From positions 1 through 64,000 of the forward strand of contig LPNG01000010.1 in NCBI GenBank assembly GCA_001543395.1: a stretch of DNA of 64,000 bases, read 5' to 3'. Each line of letters opens with the position of its first letter. Positions within the stretch are counted from its first letter, which is position 1. The translations under genes and the position numbers were made by a program. Below, one piece after another: positions 1-8,175 of this stretch. The notes below the pieces were generated by a model. That model did no database searches. It was not told where the DNA came from and saw nothing but the letters and a program-made list of their open reading frames with translations. This DNA is from Candidatus Alcium sp. F082 (lineage in GTDB: Bacteria > Bacteroidota > Bacteroidia > Bacteroidales > F082).

Positions 1-207
1 AACATCGACATTTCGGGCTTGCCTGAAAACGAAAAGCACCGCATTCAGATTACCGATGCCTTGGGGCACATTTGCATGGACCGCATCATCCGTGGCGAGG
101 GCAATGTGCTCTCGGTGGGCGTTGCCAGCCTCCCCGTTGGAATGTACACCTACCAAATCTATAACGATAAAAAAACGCTTTCCTCGGGAAAGTTTGTAAA
201 AGAATAA
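1..207 (+). CDS. C-terminal end of a T9SS-exported protein (5' partial)
   Basis: The frame is open from the first base, so the start lies outside the window. The visible 68 residues look like a type A T9SS sorting domain: short beta strands, the sequence ITDALGHIC where such domains usually have a V-Y-N-x-x-G-Q-like strand, then LPVGMYTYQIYNDKK and a closing GKFVKE strand. Such domains direct secretion across the outer membrane and are removed by the sortase PorU. The function of the cargo cannot be told. The next gene starts 12 bases downstream on the same strand, so the two are probably cotranscribed. Confidence 0.75.
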   Translation, partial: NIDISGLPENEKHRIQITDALGHICMDRIIRGEGNVLSVGVASLPVGMYTYQIYNDKKTLSSGKFVKE

Positions 208-219
208 AAAAGAACCATC

Positions 220-939
220 ATGAAAAAAACAACCATCATCTTCTTTCTCGCCGCTTTGATGCTCTTCGGCGGCAACGCCCAAGCACAGGGCAAGAAGAAA
301 ATCCGTATCACCTACCGTAGTGCCAAACGCCTGGTGGATAAAATCGAGGCTAATCCCAATGCCGAGACACTCTACCTTTTCCGCAATGGCCTCGACTCGC
401 TGCCCGAAGAGATTGGCCAACTGAAACACCTTAAAAAACTGGTAGTCAGTTCCAACCGCCTCACCTACATCCCGCCCGTCATCGGCGAACTGACCGAGTT
501 GGAGCATATCTCCTTCAAGCATAACGACATCAAGACACTGCCGCCAGAGATAGGCCAACTCAAAAACCTGAAACACTTGGAACTGGACTACAACGACCTA
601 CAGACCTTGCCCAACGAACTGTGCGAATTGAAGAACCTGAATTATCTCTCTGTCACACACAACGCGCTACATCACTTGCCGAATGACATCGGGAAATTGG
701 AGTCGTTGGAGTTTTTCTACATCGGCACCAACCTGCTGCAGGAGCTGCCCGTCGGGCTGGCCCAACTCACGGAGTTGGTGGAACTGAATGTGGCAGGTAG
801 TGGCGGCTTGCTCGTCATCCCCAACCTACGCAACTGCCAACGTCTTGAAAGGCTTTACATCGACAACACCACATTGTTCGATGCCTCCTTCAATCCTCGG
901 ACCATTTCGAGGTTGGAGATTTATATGGTGGGGGGATAA
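220..939 (+). CDS. Secreted leucine-rich repeat protein
   Basis: 239 residues with a signal peptide (MKK, hydrophobic core, cleavage near NAQAQ-G at about residue 23). From about residue 50 to 220 there are about seven repeats of roughly 23 residues of the type LPxxIGxLxxLxxLxLxxNxL, the bacterial relative of Ras-group LRRs. The repeats form a curved binding surface; the ligand is unknown and there is no catalytic domain. There is no T9SS domain or lipobox, so periplasmic or cell-envelope location is likely. It follows the partial T9SS gene by 12 bases. The end is marked by a run of six G at 930-935 just before the stop. Confidence 0.8.
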   Translation: MKKTTIIFFLAALMLFGGNAQAQGKKKIRITYRSAKRLVDKIEANPNAETLYLFRNGLDSLPEEIGQLKHLKKLVVSSNRLTYIPPVIGELTELEHISFKHNDIKTLPPEIGQLKNLKHLELDYNDLQTLPNELCELKNLNYLSVTHNALHHLPNDIGKLESLEFFYIGTNLLQELPVGLAQLTELVELNVAGSGGLLVIPNLRNCQRLERLYIDNTTLFDASFNPRTISRLEIYMVGG

Positions 940-947
940 AGTAAAAT

Positions 948-1142
948 GTAAAACTACTTGCACTTCTTTTGCTGGCGGGATGCCAGCAAAATGACCAAAA
1001 GGAGCCTGCCAAAACCCCTATCCAAAGCGGTAAGGAGCCTGCCGACAGCCTGAAAAAGGACTCGGTGGAGGCCTCCGATGAGCAAATGCAGCGGTGGCAT
1101 GTGTTGCACGGCGGGATGAGCAGGTGGGAGAGCGATAAGTGA
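948..1142 (+). pseudogene. Small lipoprotein reading frame without a start codon
   Basis: From 948 a frame reads V-K-L-L-A-L-L-L-L-A-G-C-Q-Q and runs 64 codons to a TGA at 1140-1142. LLLAGC is a textbook lipobox with the Cys at 981-983, followed by a polar Gln/Lys/Glu-rich mature part. No ATG, GTG or TTG is available in this frame before the hydrophobic core: an in-frame TAA sits at 942-944, and the only nearby ATG (946-948) is out of frame and followed at once by TAA. One extra base after that ATG would restore an intact lipoprotein, so I read this as a gene with a lost start (mutation or sequencing error). Bases 1143-1327 hold nothing else I can support. Confidence 0.5.
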
Positions 1143-1327
1143 GGTTGACGTATAGCCTCCCCGCACAGAGGAGATGTTTAGGCGAACTGAATAAACCACC
1201 CATAGCCAGAACCATCGGGGAAGATTACTGACCATTGGAAATGCACCCAAATAACTATTTTGCCGTTTTCAGACAATAATATGCTAGGTAAAGGGGTTAA
1301 AATGACAATTAACCAAACCAAGCATTC

Positions 1328-1762
1328 ATGCGAAAAACAATTCCTTTTTTATTCCTTCTGCTGCTGTCGTTGTCGGCGATGGCACAGAAGCACTGCATCA
1401 GCGGTTATGTGATGGATGCCGCCATAGAGGCCTCTAACATCCTTTTCGGCAAGTCGACCAAGGAAGGCTTGGAGAAGCTAGACGAAGCCACCTTCTTGGA
1501 CATCTTCGATGGCGTGCCGCAGGAGCATATCACCCGCACCGACCTCGAAGCCGGCATCCCGATCGTCGACTTCATGGCCGTCAACACGCAGATCTTCCCC
1601 TCGAAGGGCGAGGCCCGTAAGATGACCCAAGCCAACGGCGTAAGCGTCAATAAGGAAAAGGTCACTTTGGACAAGATGATGACTCCCGAAGACCTCATCG
1701 ACGGCAAGTATATCTTGATGCAGAAGGGCAAGAAGAACTACTACTTGGTGGTGGTTGAATAA
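1328..1762 (+). CDS. Chimera: TonB-receptor N-terminus fused to tyrosyl-tRNA synthetase C-terminus
   Basis: 144 residues made of two unrelated parts. Residues 1-32 (signal peptide, then KHCISGYVMDAA) are nearly the same as the start of the TonB receptor at 3825, and the DNA matches up to the GCC GCC codons at 1418-1423. From residue 33 (ASNILFGKSTKEG) to the end it is the C-terminal part of bacterial TyrRS: the linker after the catalytic core and the S4 RNA-binding domain with PSKGEARKM and the ending KGKKNYYLVVVE. The catalytic Rossmann domain with HIGH/KMSKS is absent. As written it would export an isolated S4 domain, which makes no obvious sense, so it is probably a rearrangement remnant or an assembly join. 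It is followed by its own terminator. Confidence 0.8.
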   Translation: MRKTIPFLFLLLLSLSAMAQKHCISGYVMDAAIEASNILFGKSTKEGLEKLDEATFLDIFDGVPQEHITRTDLEAGIPIVDFMAVNTQIFPSKGEARKMTQANGVSVNKEKVTLDKMMTPEDLIDGKYILMQKGKKNYYLVVVE

Positions 1763-1789
1763 TCGCCTCATTTTTCTTTTTTTAGTTAG

Positions 1790-1817
1790 GAGGATACCTT
1801 TGTTATCCTCTTTTTTT
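1790..1817 (+). terminator. Rho-independent terminator after the chimeric gene
   Basis: Stem GAGGATA (1790-1796) pairs with TATCCTC (1804-1810) around a 7-base loop and is followed by seven T. It may be the original tyrS terminator carried along with the 3' fragment. Confidence 0.75.
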
Positions 1818-1967
1818 ATTGTCCATAAAAGGTAACATGATTATAAAAACGCAGTGATTCCACATTCTTTTTCAGAAGACCCCTCTAATTTGTCCCGATT
1901 AATTAGGTTAAACGATTCTAAATTAGACTTATTTTTGTTGATATTCTTCTATTTTCGGTTTTTTTAT

Positions 1968-1975
1968 TATCTTTG
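1968..1975 (+). promoter_or_regulatory. Bacteroidales -7 element (TATCTTTG)
   Basis: Exact match to the Bacteroidales housekeeping -7 consensus TAnnTTTG. No TTTG lies at the usual 19-21 base distance upstream, so only half the promoter is supported. It sits 23 bases before the tiny frame at 1999. Confidence 0.4.
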
Positions 1976-1998
1976 CGCATATGACTACTTGACAAAGA

Positions 1999-2088
1999 AT
2001 GAAAAAAACAATGAATATAAGAGACGTATTCTCCTTTAAACCGGGAGGAATTGAATGGCTCGGGAGGTGTAATTTCCTTATATCATAA
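1999..2088 (+). CDS. Possible 29-residue peptide
   Basis: ATG AAA AAA ACA ATG opens a 29-codon frame ending in TAA at 2086-2088. The peptide is basic at its start and contains KPGGIEWLGRC. Support comes only from the -7 element 23 bases upstream and a MKK-type start. I do not recognise it. It could be a leader peptide for the lipoprotein gene at 2203, the 5' stump of a lost gene, or chance. Confidence 0.2.
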   Translation: MKKTMNIRDVFSFKPGGIEWLGRCNFLIS

Positions 2089-2202
2089 TATCAATATTAT
2101 ATTATAAACTAGTTGCCATCAATTTGCTGTTTTGATGTATTGACGAAAACTGAAACAAATAAAACTATAAAAACTAACACTTAACAATTAAACTCAATAG
2201 AA

Positions 2203-3030
2203 ATGAAAAACAAGTATATAATAATCATCGCAACATCATTGCTTATGATGGGATTTGCAGGATGTAACAAAGAAAAAAGCGTCATATCAACCAACACAGA
2301 AGGATTTCATAGGTCTTTATCGACTTATGACAATATAGACAACCCGTATGACTCCATTGGCATTATACATAATGCAATATGCCAATATGTAGACGAACAA
2401 TTCATGACGAATGGATTTGCACTAACTAATGGAGAGAATGACACCCTGGTTTCATACTCTTCTTTTTATCAAAACCCACCATCACAAGACTATCGAGTTC
2501 AAATAGACGTAATAATCAATTACATCGAAAATTATTTATATAACCATGGTCTTGTCAACCAATCTGATGTTTTAAAGAGTTTCTGCCAACAAAACAACTT
2601 GATTGACGGCGAATGTACTATCGATATTGTTTCTGACATCTCTGATTTTCAGGCATTGCTTCAAAACTATACTGGTATTACTCCTCAGTCATTCCAAAAC
2701 CAATTAACTAATTTGGTTTTTAGTACATCTGCTTTGGAAGATAGAATCCTTGCCGCAAAAAGCCTTGAAAGTATTGTCTTATTAGAAGAAGACGCGACGA
2801 GAGAAAAAGAGCTTATGCTTTTGTCTGTATATAGACACAGTAGTGGTTTATGGTATTCACATTCCGAAAACAACCTTGACATGCTTCCACCATGGGTCGG
2901 TTCCGATTTAGGAGGGCTATATAGTATCTTCTGGTATGGAGCTTCCTTACCTGGCCCTATCGGAACTGGTATCATCATCGGATATACGGCTCTTTGTTCT
3001 GCTGTTGCTGCTTATGAATTTTCTAGATAG
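2203..3030 (+). CDS. Lipoprotein of unknown function
   Basis: 275 residues. The start MKNKYIIIIATSLL leads to the lipobox GFAGC, so the mature protein begins at Cys20 and is lipid-anchored. The middle is mostly helical with no motif I recognise. The last about 45 residues are Gly-rich and hydrophobic (from GGLYSIFWYGASLPG on) and could dip into a membrane, like a small pore-forming or bacteriocin-like tail; that is only an impression. Codons are A+T-rich compared with neighbouring genes, which suggests horizontal origin. A membrane protein gene follows after 8 bases and probably shares its mRNA. Confidence 0.7.
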   Translation: MKNKYIIIIATSLLMMGFAGCNKEKSVISTNTEGFHRSLSTYDNIDNPYDSIGIIHNAICQYVDEQFMTNGFALTNGENDTLVSYSSFYQNPPSQDYRVQIDVIINYIENYLYNHGLVNQSDVLKSFCQQNNLIDGECTIDIVSDISDFQALLQNYTGITPQSFQNQLTNLVFSTSALEDRILAAKSLESIVLLEEDATREKELMLLSVYRHSSGLWYSHSENNLDMLPPWVGSDLGGLYSIFWYGASLPGPIGTGIIIGYTALCSAVAAYEFSR

Positions 3031-3038
3031 CTACAATC

Positions 3039-3701
3039 ATGATTACCATTACCATATCCCGTCCTTTTGACTCTCATCGTGTCCCCAAAGGCATAATTGT
3101 TTATTTGGATGGTGTGGAAATAGCCAGATTGGACAGAGGAGATTCTGTCGTTGTTGAGGTGGAACAAGGTGAACATCTGCTTTCAGCAACAGGATTGTGC
3201 CTAAAGGAAGCCGAAAAAAGACTATCTGTTTCCGAAGATTGTTCCTTCTTCGTTTGTGTCGATATTTTCCATCAAAACCAATTCCATATCGCCACAAATG
3301 GTTTGTTTAAATGGAGGCTTCCAATAGGAATCTATGATACGGAAGAAGAAGTGTTTGTAAATCGAAAGAAAAGAGAAATCCCACCGTTTTTTTTATCCAA
3401 ACCATATCAAGTTGGGGTATTATTGCTAATTCTCGCACCAGGAGTATTTTTGTTCTTGACTAAATGCCATACCTTTGTTTCTTTCTTTTTGCTTCTATTA
3501 GATTTGATACCTTTTTTCACAATACCACCAACAAAGGAATTCATCAAAGAAGGTTATCTTGCAGCAGGGTTAGTTTTAGGGGCTGTCGTGTTTTCCTCTT
3601 ATTTAAATCCAACACAACGAATCGTTATTTATACATGTGCCTTGTTCTTAATTGGATTACAAATTGTGAAAATTATGGTTTCTAAAAAAGAACGATTATA
3701 A
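3039..3701 (+). CDS. Membrane protein with N-terminal PEGA-like beta domain
   Basis: 220 residues. Residues 1-75 resemble a PEGA-type beta domain (IIVYLDGVEIARL ... VEVEQGEHLLSA), a small fold often found at the surface side of envelope proteins. Residues from about 125 to 212 contain three to four hydrophobic segments. There is no signal peptide, so the N-terminal domain is probably cytoplasmic or inserted by the first membrane segment. A+T-rich codon use matches the lipoprotein gene just upstream, and the two form a small transcription unit closed by the terminator at 3719. The function is unknown. Confidence 0.65.
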   Translation: MITITISRPFDSHRVPKGIIVYLDGVEIARLDRGDSVVVEVEQGEHLLSATGLCLKEAEKRLSVSEDCSFFVCVDIFHQNQFHIATNGLFKWRLPIGIYDTEEEVFVNRKKREIPPFFLSKPYQVGVLLLILAPGVFLFLTKCHTFVSFFLLLLDLIPFFTIPPTKEFIKEGYLAAGLVLGAVVFSSYLNPTQRIVIYTCALFLIGLQIVKIMVSKKERL

Positions 3702-3718
3702 CCTTTTTGTTTAACAAA

Positions 3719-3744
3719 AAAGGCCGCACTTGCGGCCTTTTTTT
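3719..3744 (+). terminator. Rho-independent terminator
   Basis: AAAGGCCGC (3719-3727), loop ACTT, GCGGCCTTT (3732-3740) and a T run. It closes the 2203-3701 unit. Confidence 0.9.
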
Positions 3745-3802
3745 CGTTTCAAACAATAATACAAACTGTTTAGGGTTTTTTTGTCAGAGAATGATGAACC
3801 TT

Positions 3803-3810
3803 TATCTTTA
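3803..3810 (+). promoter_or_regulatory. Near-consensus -7 element for the TonB receptor
   Basis: TATCTTTA differs from TAnnTTTG only in the last base and lies 14 bases before the ATG at 3825. The 5' leader is partly repeated upstream of the chimeric gene at 1328. Confidence 0.35.
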
Positions 3811-3824
3811 GCAAACGAACCATC

Positions 3825-6245
3825 ATGCGAAAACCAATTCCTTTATTTTTACTTTTACTGCTGTCATTTTCGGCGATGGCGCAGAAGAAGCATTGCATCA
3901 GCGGCTATGTGATGGATGCCGCCAGCCGCGAGACCTTGATTGGGGCGACAGTGCTCGACCGCAACACGGGGCAAGGTTGCGCCACCAACAACTACGGCTA
4001 TTATTCCCTGACCTTGGGCGAAGGTCCCGTCGACCTGCAGTTTTCTTTTGTGGGTTATGACGCTGTGAACCATGCTTTCAACTTGGTCGCCGACACCCTC
4101 ATCACGGTGAAGATGAGCAGCAACATCCAGTTGCAGGAAGTCACGGTGGAGGCCAACCGTGCCACGGTAGGCGCCAACAATCCACAGATGAGCGTCATCG
4201 AGTTACCCATCAAGCAAATCAAAAGCATTCCGACCCTGATGGGCGAAGCCGACGTGCTGAAAGCCATCCAACTGCTGCCGGGCGTGCAGAACGGCTCGGA
4301 AGGCTCGGCCGGACTCTATGTGCGTGGCGGCGGTCCCGACGAGAACCTGCTCCTCATGGATGGCGTGCCGCTCTACAACGTCAACCACATGTTCGGCTTC
4401 TTCTCCGTCTTCAACCCCGATGCACTGAAGAATGTCACCTTATACAAAGGTGGCTTCCCTGCGCGTTACGGTGGCCGCATCTCCTCCGTTGTGGATGTGC
4501 GCATGAAAGACGGCGATATGCAGAAATATCACGGCAACTTCAGCATCGGACTGATTTCTTCAAAACTCAACCTGGAAGGTCCGATTGTGAAAGACAAGCT
4601 CTCGTTCAACCTGTCGTTTCGCCGCACCTATTCCGATGCACTCACTAACCTTTACGGCCTCATCGGAAAGTTGGCCGACCCGAGCATCGACAAGTTCTCG
4701 GTGGGCTATTATTTCTACGACCTCAACGCCAAGCTCAACTGGAAGATTTCGGACAAAGACCGTGTCTATTTGAGTTGGTACAGCGGCGACGACAAGATCT
4801 ACGCCAACGTGAAATGGGACTATACATACGAGGACATGTACGCCGACCACGAGAAACTTGGCCTCAACTGGAAATGGGGCAACAAGGTAGGCGCGCTGCG
4901 TTGGAACCACATCATTTCGCCCAAACTCTTCATGGATGCTTCGATGAGCTACACCCAATACCGACACGACCTCGGCATGAGCCAGAACTACACCTATGAG
5001 GAGTTCAAGCCCAACACCTACACCTCGACCGATGAGATGGCAATGAACTTCCATTCGGGCATCCATGACCTTACGGCACGCACCGATTTCCATTACGCGC
5101 CCAACCCGAGGCACGACATCCGCTTCGGTGGCGGCTACACCTATCATTTCTTCCGTCCCGAGGTGCAGTCGATGAAGATCAACTTCACCGAAGCGGAAGC
5201 CAACACGGACACCGTGGCCAACACAGGCGACGTGCATGCCCACGAAGCCATGCTCTATGTCGAGGATAACATCACGCTGAGCGAAGCCATCAAGATGAAT
5301 GTCGGACTGCACTATTCCGCTTTTGCGGTGCAAGGCAACTTCTACCACTCGTTGCAGCCCCGCTTCAGCATGAGCGCCATGGTGGCACCCCACTTCTCGC
5401 TCAAAGCGGGTTATGCCTACATGACGCAATACATCCACTTGCTTTCCAACAGCAACATCACCATGCCCACCGACCTATGGGTGCCCGTCACAGCACGGAT
5501 TGCACCTGAACGCGGACATCAGTTCTCGCTCGGCGGCTTCTATGAATTGCCCAACCTGTTCGACATCTCGCTTGAAGGCTATTACAAGACGCTGGACAAT
5601 GTGTTGGAATACAAGGACGGCACCAGCTTCTTCGGCACCAGCCAGGGCTGGGAAGACAAGGTGAACATGGGCAAAGGCTGGGCCTACGGTGTGGAACTGC
5701 TTGTGCAACGCTCCTTTGGCAAGACCACGGGCTGGGTTGGCTACACCTGGGCGCGTTCCATGCGCAAATTCGACCGCGAAGGCATGGTGATCAACAACGG
5801 CAATCCTTTCCCCGCCAAATACGACCGTCGCCACGACTTCAGCATCACCGTGCAGCACAAGTTCAGCGACCGCTTCGATATCAGTGGCACTTGGGTCATC
5901 AGCAGCGGCAATTGTGGCACCTTATCCACACAGACCTATCCAGGTATTCCTATCACCTATTATTCACAATATGGTGGCAGCGTCGTAGGCACGCCCAACA
6001 TCGGTTATGTCGAGCGCAACAACTTCAGGATGCCCGTGTATCACCGCCTCGACCTCGGCATGAACTTCCGCAAGCAGAAGAAGCACGGCGAGCGTGTGTG
6101 GAATATCAGCATATATAATGTCTACAACCGACAGAATCCCTTCATCGTCATTCGTGGCTATGACCAAAACACAGGGCTACCGCAGCTGCAGCAGGTCAGC
6201 ATCTTCCCGATTATTCCTTCAGTGTCATACAGTTATAAATTCTAA
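3825..6245 (+). CDS. TonB-dependent outer-membrane receptor with CarboxypepD-like N-domain
   Basis: 806 residues. Signal peptide to about residue 20 (SAMAQ), then a carboxypeptidase-regulatory-like beta domain (HCISGYVMDAASRETLIGAT ..., about 22-105), a plug domain (about 115-225, with LPGVQNGSEGSAGLYVRGGG and LLMDGVPLYNVNHMFG), and a 22-strand-type beta barrel ending in SYSYKF. It imports a ligand across the outer membrane using TonB-ExbBD energy. The length is shorter than SusC proteins (about 1000) and no SusD follows; instead a DUF4249 lipoprotein follows after 53 bases, a pairing common in Bacteroidota. The substrate is unknown. Its first 33 codons are duplicated at 1328. Confidence 0.9.
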   Translation: MRKPIPLFLLLLLSFSAMAQKKHCISGYVMDAASRETLIGATVLDRNTGQGCATNNYGYYSLTLGEGPVDLQFSFVGYDAVNHAFNLVADTLITVKMSSNIQLQEVTVEANRATVGANNPQMSVIELPIKQIKSIPTLMGEADVLKAIQLLPGVQNGSEGSAGLYVRGGGPDENLLLMDGVPLYNVNHMFGFFSVFNPDALKNVTLYKGGFPARYGGRISSVVDVRMKDGDMQKYHGNFSIGLISSKLNLEGPIVKDKLSFNLSFRRTYSDALTNLYGLIGKLADPSIDKFSVGYYFYDLNAKLNWKISDKDRVYLSWYSGDDKIYANVKWDYTYEDMYADHEKLGLNWKWGNKVGALRWNHIISPKLFMDASMSYTQYRHDLGMSQNYTYEEFKPNTYTSTDEMAMNFHSGIHDLTARTDFHYAPNPRHDIRFGGGYTYHFFRPEVQSMKINFTEAEANTDTVANTGDVHAHEAMLYVEDNITLSEAIKMNVGLHYSAFAVQGNFYHSLQPRFSMSAMVAPHFSLKAGYAYMTQYIHLLSNSNITMPTDLWVPVTARIAPERGHQFSLGGFYELPNLFDISLEGYYKTLDNVLEYKDGTSFFGTSQGWEDKVNMGKGWAYGVELLVQRSFGKTTGWVGYTWARSMRKFDREGMVINNGNPFPAKYDRRHDFSITVQHKFSDRFDISGTWVISSGNCGTLSTQTYPGIPITYYSQYGGSVVGTPNIGYVERNNFRMPVYHRLDLGMNFRKQKKHGERVWNISIYNVYNRQNPFIVIRGYDQNTGLPQLQQVSIFPIIPSVSYSYKF

Positions 6246-6253
6246 CCATCATT

Positions 6254-6281
6254 GTAGAGACGTAGCGCGCTACGTCTCTAC
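6254..6281. repeat. 28-bp palindromic repeat, copy 1 (intergenic)
   Basis: Perfect 28-bp palindrome with arms GTAGAGACG...CGTCTCTAC and core TAGCGCGCTA, between the TonB receptor and the DUF4249 gene. Same family as copies at 14466, 14571, 14736 and 60563. Confidence 0.9.
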
Positions 6282-6298
6282 CAGCAACAACAATTCAA

Positions 6299-7351
6299 AT
6301 GAAAAAAACATTAATCCCAATAATTTGCATGGTTCTGTTTTCGGCCTGCACCAAACCTCTGAAATTCAAAGGCGAATACGTTGACCCAAAATTGGTCGTC
6401 AACTGCATCGCTGTTCCTGGCGAGCCCATCAAGGCGGTGGTTTACAAAAGCGACTTCGTTTTCGACACCATCACAGACTACGCCATGCCAGAGGGCACAC
6501 AAGCCTTCCTTTTCGTAAACGGCGAAAGCAAAGGCGAAATGCAGCTGAATAGTGACACAACCTATTATGACTATCTGAATCCTCCCGTGTTCTTTGTCAA
6601 CTATCATTTCACTCACGATTATGTGCCGCAAATCGGCGATGTGGTCAAAATCAGCGTGACGGCACCTGGGTTTGACGAGATAGAAGGCAGTTCGGAGGCT
6701 TTGCCCAACGAGCCCATAGGTAGTTTTGAAGATGCCCGCCTCACGAAGTGGGACACTACGAGCGCGAGCGGCTATAATGTTCCCGTACCTGGCACTGACT
6801 CAACCATATTGGTATGGCTGAAAAACTACCGCAAACACCTCACCGTCACGATAGAAATCACCGACCCCAATCCCGGCGTGTTGGATCTTTATTGCCTTGA
6901 AGCATCGATGCGCACGGAAGGCGACTGGACCTTCCCCGATGGCTTGGAACACTCTGAGCAACCCGCTGAGTTACACCAAGTCTATTTCAACGACCCCATC
7001 ATCGGCACCTCGACGGTCGAATTGGAAGACCAATTCGGCATTGACGTCGGCTTGACCAACCGCTCAAGAAGCACCTTCAACGATGCCACCTTTGACGGGG
7101 GCAGCTATCGAATGGAAATCCCCATGGTCACCAATACGCTTTTCAAGGCCAACGACAGCATCAATGCCTTTGTTGAAATCAAGTTGCGGCATTTGACCGA
7201 AGGGGCGTACAATTACTACACTACCATCACTTCAGGCAATAGCCTGTCACAATACTACAGCGAGCCTGTTGGCGTTTATTCCAATGTGAAGAACGGTTTC
7301 GGCCTTGTGGCGGGAAGCAATGATAAGGTGATTAGTTTCCCGGTTTGGTGA
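6299..7351 (+). CDS. DUF4249-type lipoprotein, partner of the TonB receptor
   Basis: 350 residues. The start MKKTLIPIICMVLFSAC gives a lipobox with Cys17. The following pattern (LVVNCIAVPGEPIKAVVYKS, then a Y-V-P-Q-I-G-D-V-V-K-I-S strand and ASMRTEGDWTFPDG further on) fits the DUF4249 family of lipoproteins that sit next to TonB-dependent receptors. It is probably a surface-exposed partner of the receptor at 3825 in ligand capture. The only thing between the two genes is the 28-bp palindrome. No catalytic motif is seen. Confidence 0.8.
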   Translation: MKKTLIPIICMVLFSACTKPLKFKGEYVDPKLVVNCIAVPGEPIKAVVYKSDFVFDTITDYAMPEGTQAFLFVNGESKGEMQLNSDTTYYDYLNPPVFFVNYHFTHDYVPQIGDVVKISVTAPGFDEIEGSSEALPNEPIGSFEDARLTKWDTTSASGYNVPVPGTDSTILVWLKNYRKHLTVTIEITDPNPGVLDLYCLEASMRTEGDWTFPDGLEHSEQPAELHQVYFNDPIIGTSTVELEDQFGIDVGLTNRSRSTFNDATFDGGSYRMEIPMVTNTLFKANDSINAFVEIKLRHLTEGAYNYYTTITSGNSLSQYYSEPVGVYSNVKNGFGLVAGSNDKVISFPVW

Positions 7352-7374
7352 TTTTTTTCTATGATAAAGGGAAC

Positions 7375-7411
7375 AAAAAAGAAGAGGATGACTTGCGCGG
7401 TCATCCTCTTC
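7375..7411 (-). terminator. Terminator shared by convergent genes
   Basis: GAAGAGGATGAC (7381-7392) pairs with GTCATCCTCTTC (7400-7411). The run of A at 7375-7380 gives a U tract on the - strand for the barrel gene at 7432; it may also stop the + strand unit. Confidence 0.85.
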
Positions 7412-7431
7412 TTGTATTTCAGCTGAGTCTA

Positions 7432-8022
7432 TCAGAAATTATAGTACAAGCCGAATGTGGCTGTAGATGCTGAGAAATCAACACTAAAGCCTGGGTCATA
7501 GGGGAAGGGAAAATTGTCAATACCGCCCAAGCTACCTTTGCTGTAGCCGATGAACCCGATATGGAACACGGCTGCCCATTTCTCTGTGGGATGGAAGGCG
7601 ATGCCTGGCTTGATGCCGGCCTGCCACGTCTTTTGTAAATCTCTGCCGTATGTGATTTCTCCATCAACGTTGTATTTGTCTCTCCAACCAATGAAGTCGA
7701 ATGCTCCGTCAAGGAACAAAGTGAACTTTTCAATATTGTAGACATTGTAACGCACATAAGGCATGACATAGAAGGCATTGACAATATACTTGTTTGTCGG
7801 GCCTCCTATATGCGAAGTGATACCTGATGAGTAACCAAGCGCGGTGGCCACTGACCAGTTACCGAAGCTGTAACCCACTTCGGGACCGAGGAAATAATAC
7901 GTGCCACGAGTATCCTCATACTTGTTGGTGTTGAAAGCCAAACTGCCGCCCAACCATACTTGGGCATTGGCCGCGAAGATGCCTGTAAAGGCAAGGACTA
8001 AGGTTAAGAGAACTTTTTTCAT
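7432..8022 (-). CDS. Outer-membrane beta-barrel protein
   Basis: 196 residues with a clear signal peptide (MKKVLLTLVLAFTGIFAANA, cleavage before QVWLGG). The mature part alternates polar and hydrophobic residues in about eight strands (YYFLGPEVGYSFGNWSVATA and similar) and ends in FGLYYNF, the aromatic-terminal strand typical of BAM-inserted barrels. It resembles the small OmpX/OmpW-like barrel families of Bacteroidota. Its role is unknown. It is a monocistronic gene with its own terminator; the 153 bases before it show no clear promoter. Confidence 0.75.
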   Translation of the reverse strand: MKKVLLTLVLAFTGIFAANAQVWLGGSLAFNTNKYEDTRGTYYFLGPEVGYSFGNWSVATALGYSSGITSHIGGPTNKYIVNAFYVMPYVRYNVYNIEKFTLFLDGAFDFIGWRDKYNVDGEITYGRDLQKTWQAGIKPGIAFHPTEKWAAVFHIGFIGYSKGSLGGIDNFPFPYDPGFSVDFSASTATFGLYYNF

Positions 8023-8175
8023 TTGTTTAATGGTTTAATGTGAAACAATAATGTTTGAATTGTAGAATAAACGGCTTGATATGCCGCTTTATTGCTTACA
8101 AATCAAAATAAGTAGATGCCTGGCGCTCGCAGGTCAGTTTAGCGGCTCTGCCGCGGTACGACAGCCTTAAACAAA

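Larger units (their letters stand above)
1818..2202. other. A+T-rich intergenic region
   Basis: About 385 bases, clearly richer in A+T than the genes before it. It holds one good -7 promoter element (1968-1975) and a possible tiny reading frame (1999-2088). A 61-codon frame at 1854-2039 has no ribosome-binding context or recognisable protein character and is not called. The stretch just before the lipoprotein gene at 2203 has no clear promoter. Confidence 0.6.

Noticed and set aside
1854-2039. 61-codon frame in the A+T-rich gap
   Set aside because: A chance frame in low-GC DNA: aromatic-rich, with no start context, family or terminator.
3825-7351. SusC/SusD polysaccharide utilisation pair
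   Set aside because: The receptor is too short for SusC and the partner fits DUF4249, not SusD; no glycoside hydrolases adjoin.
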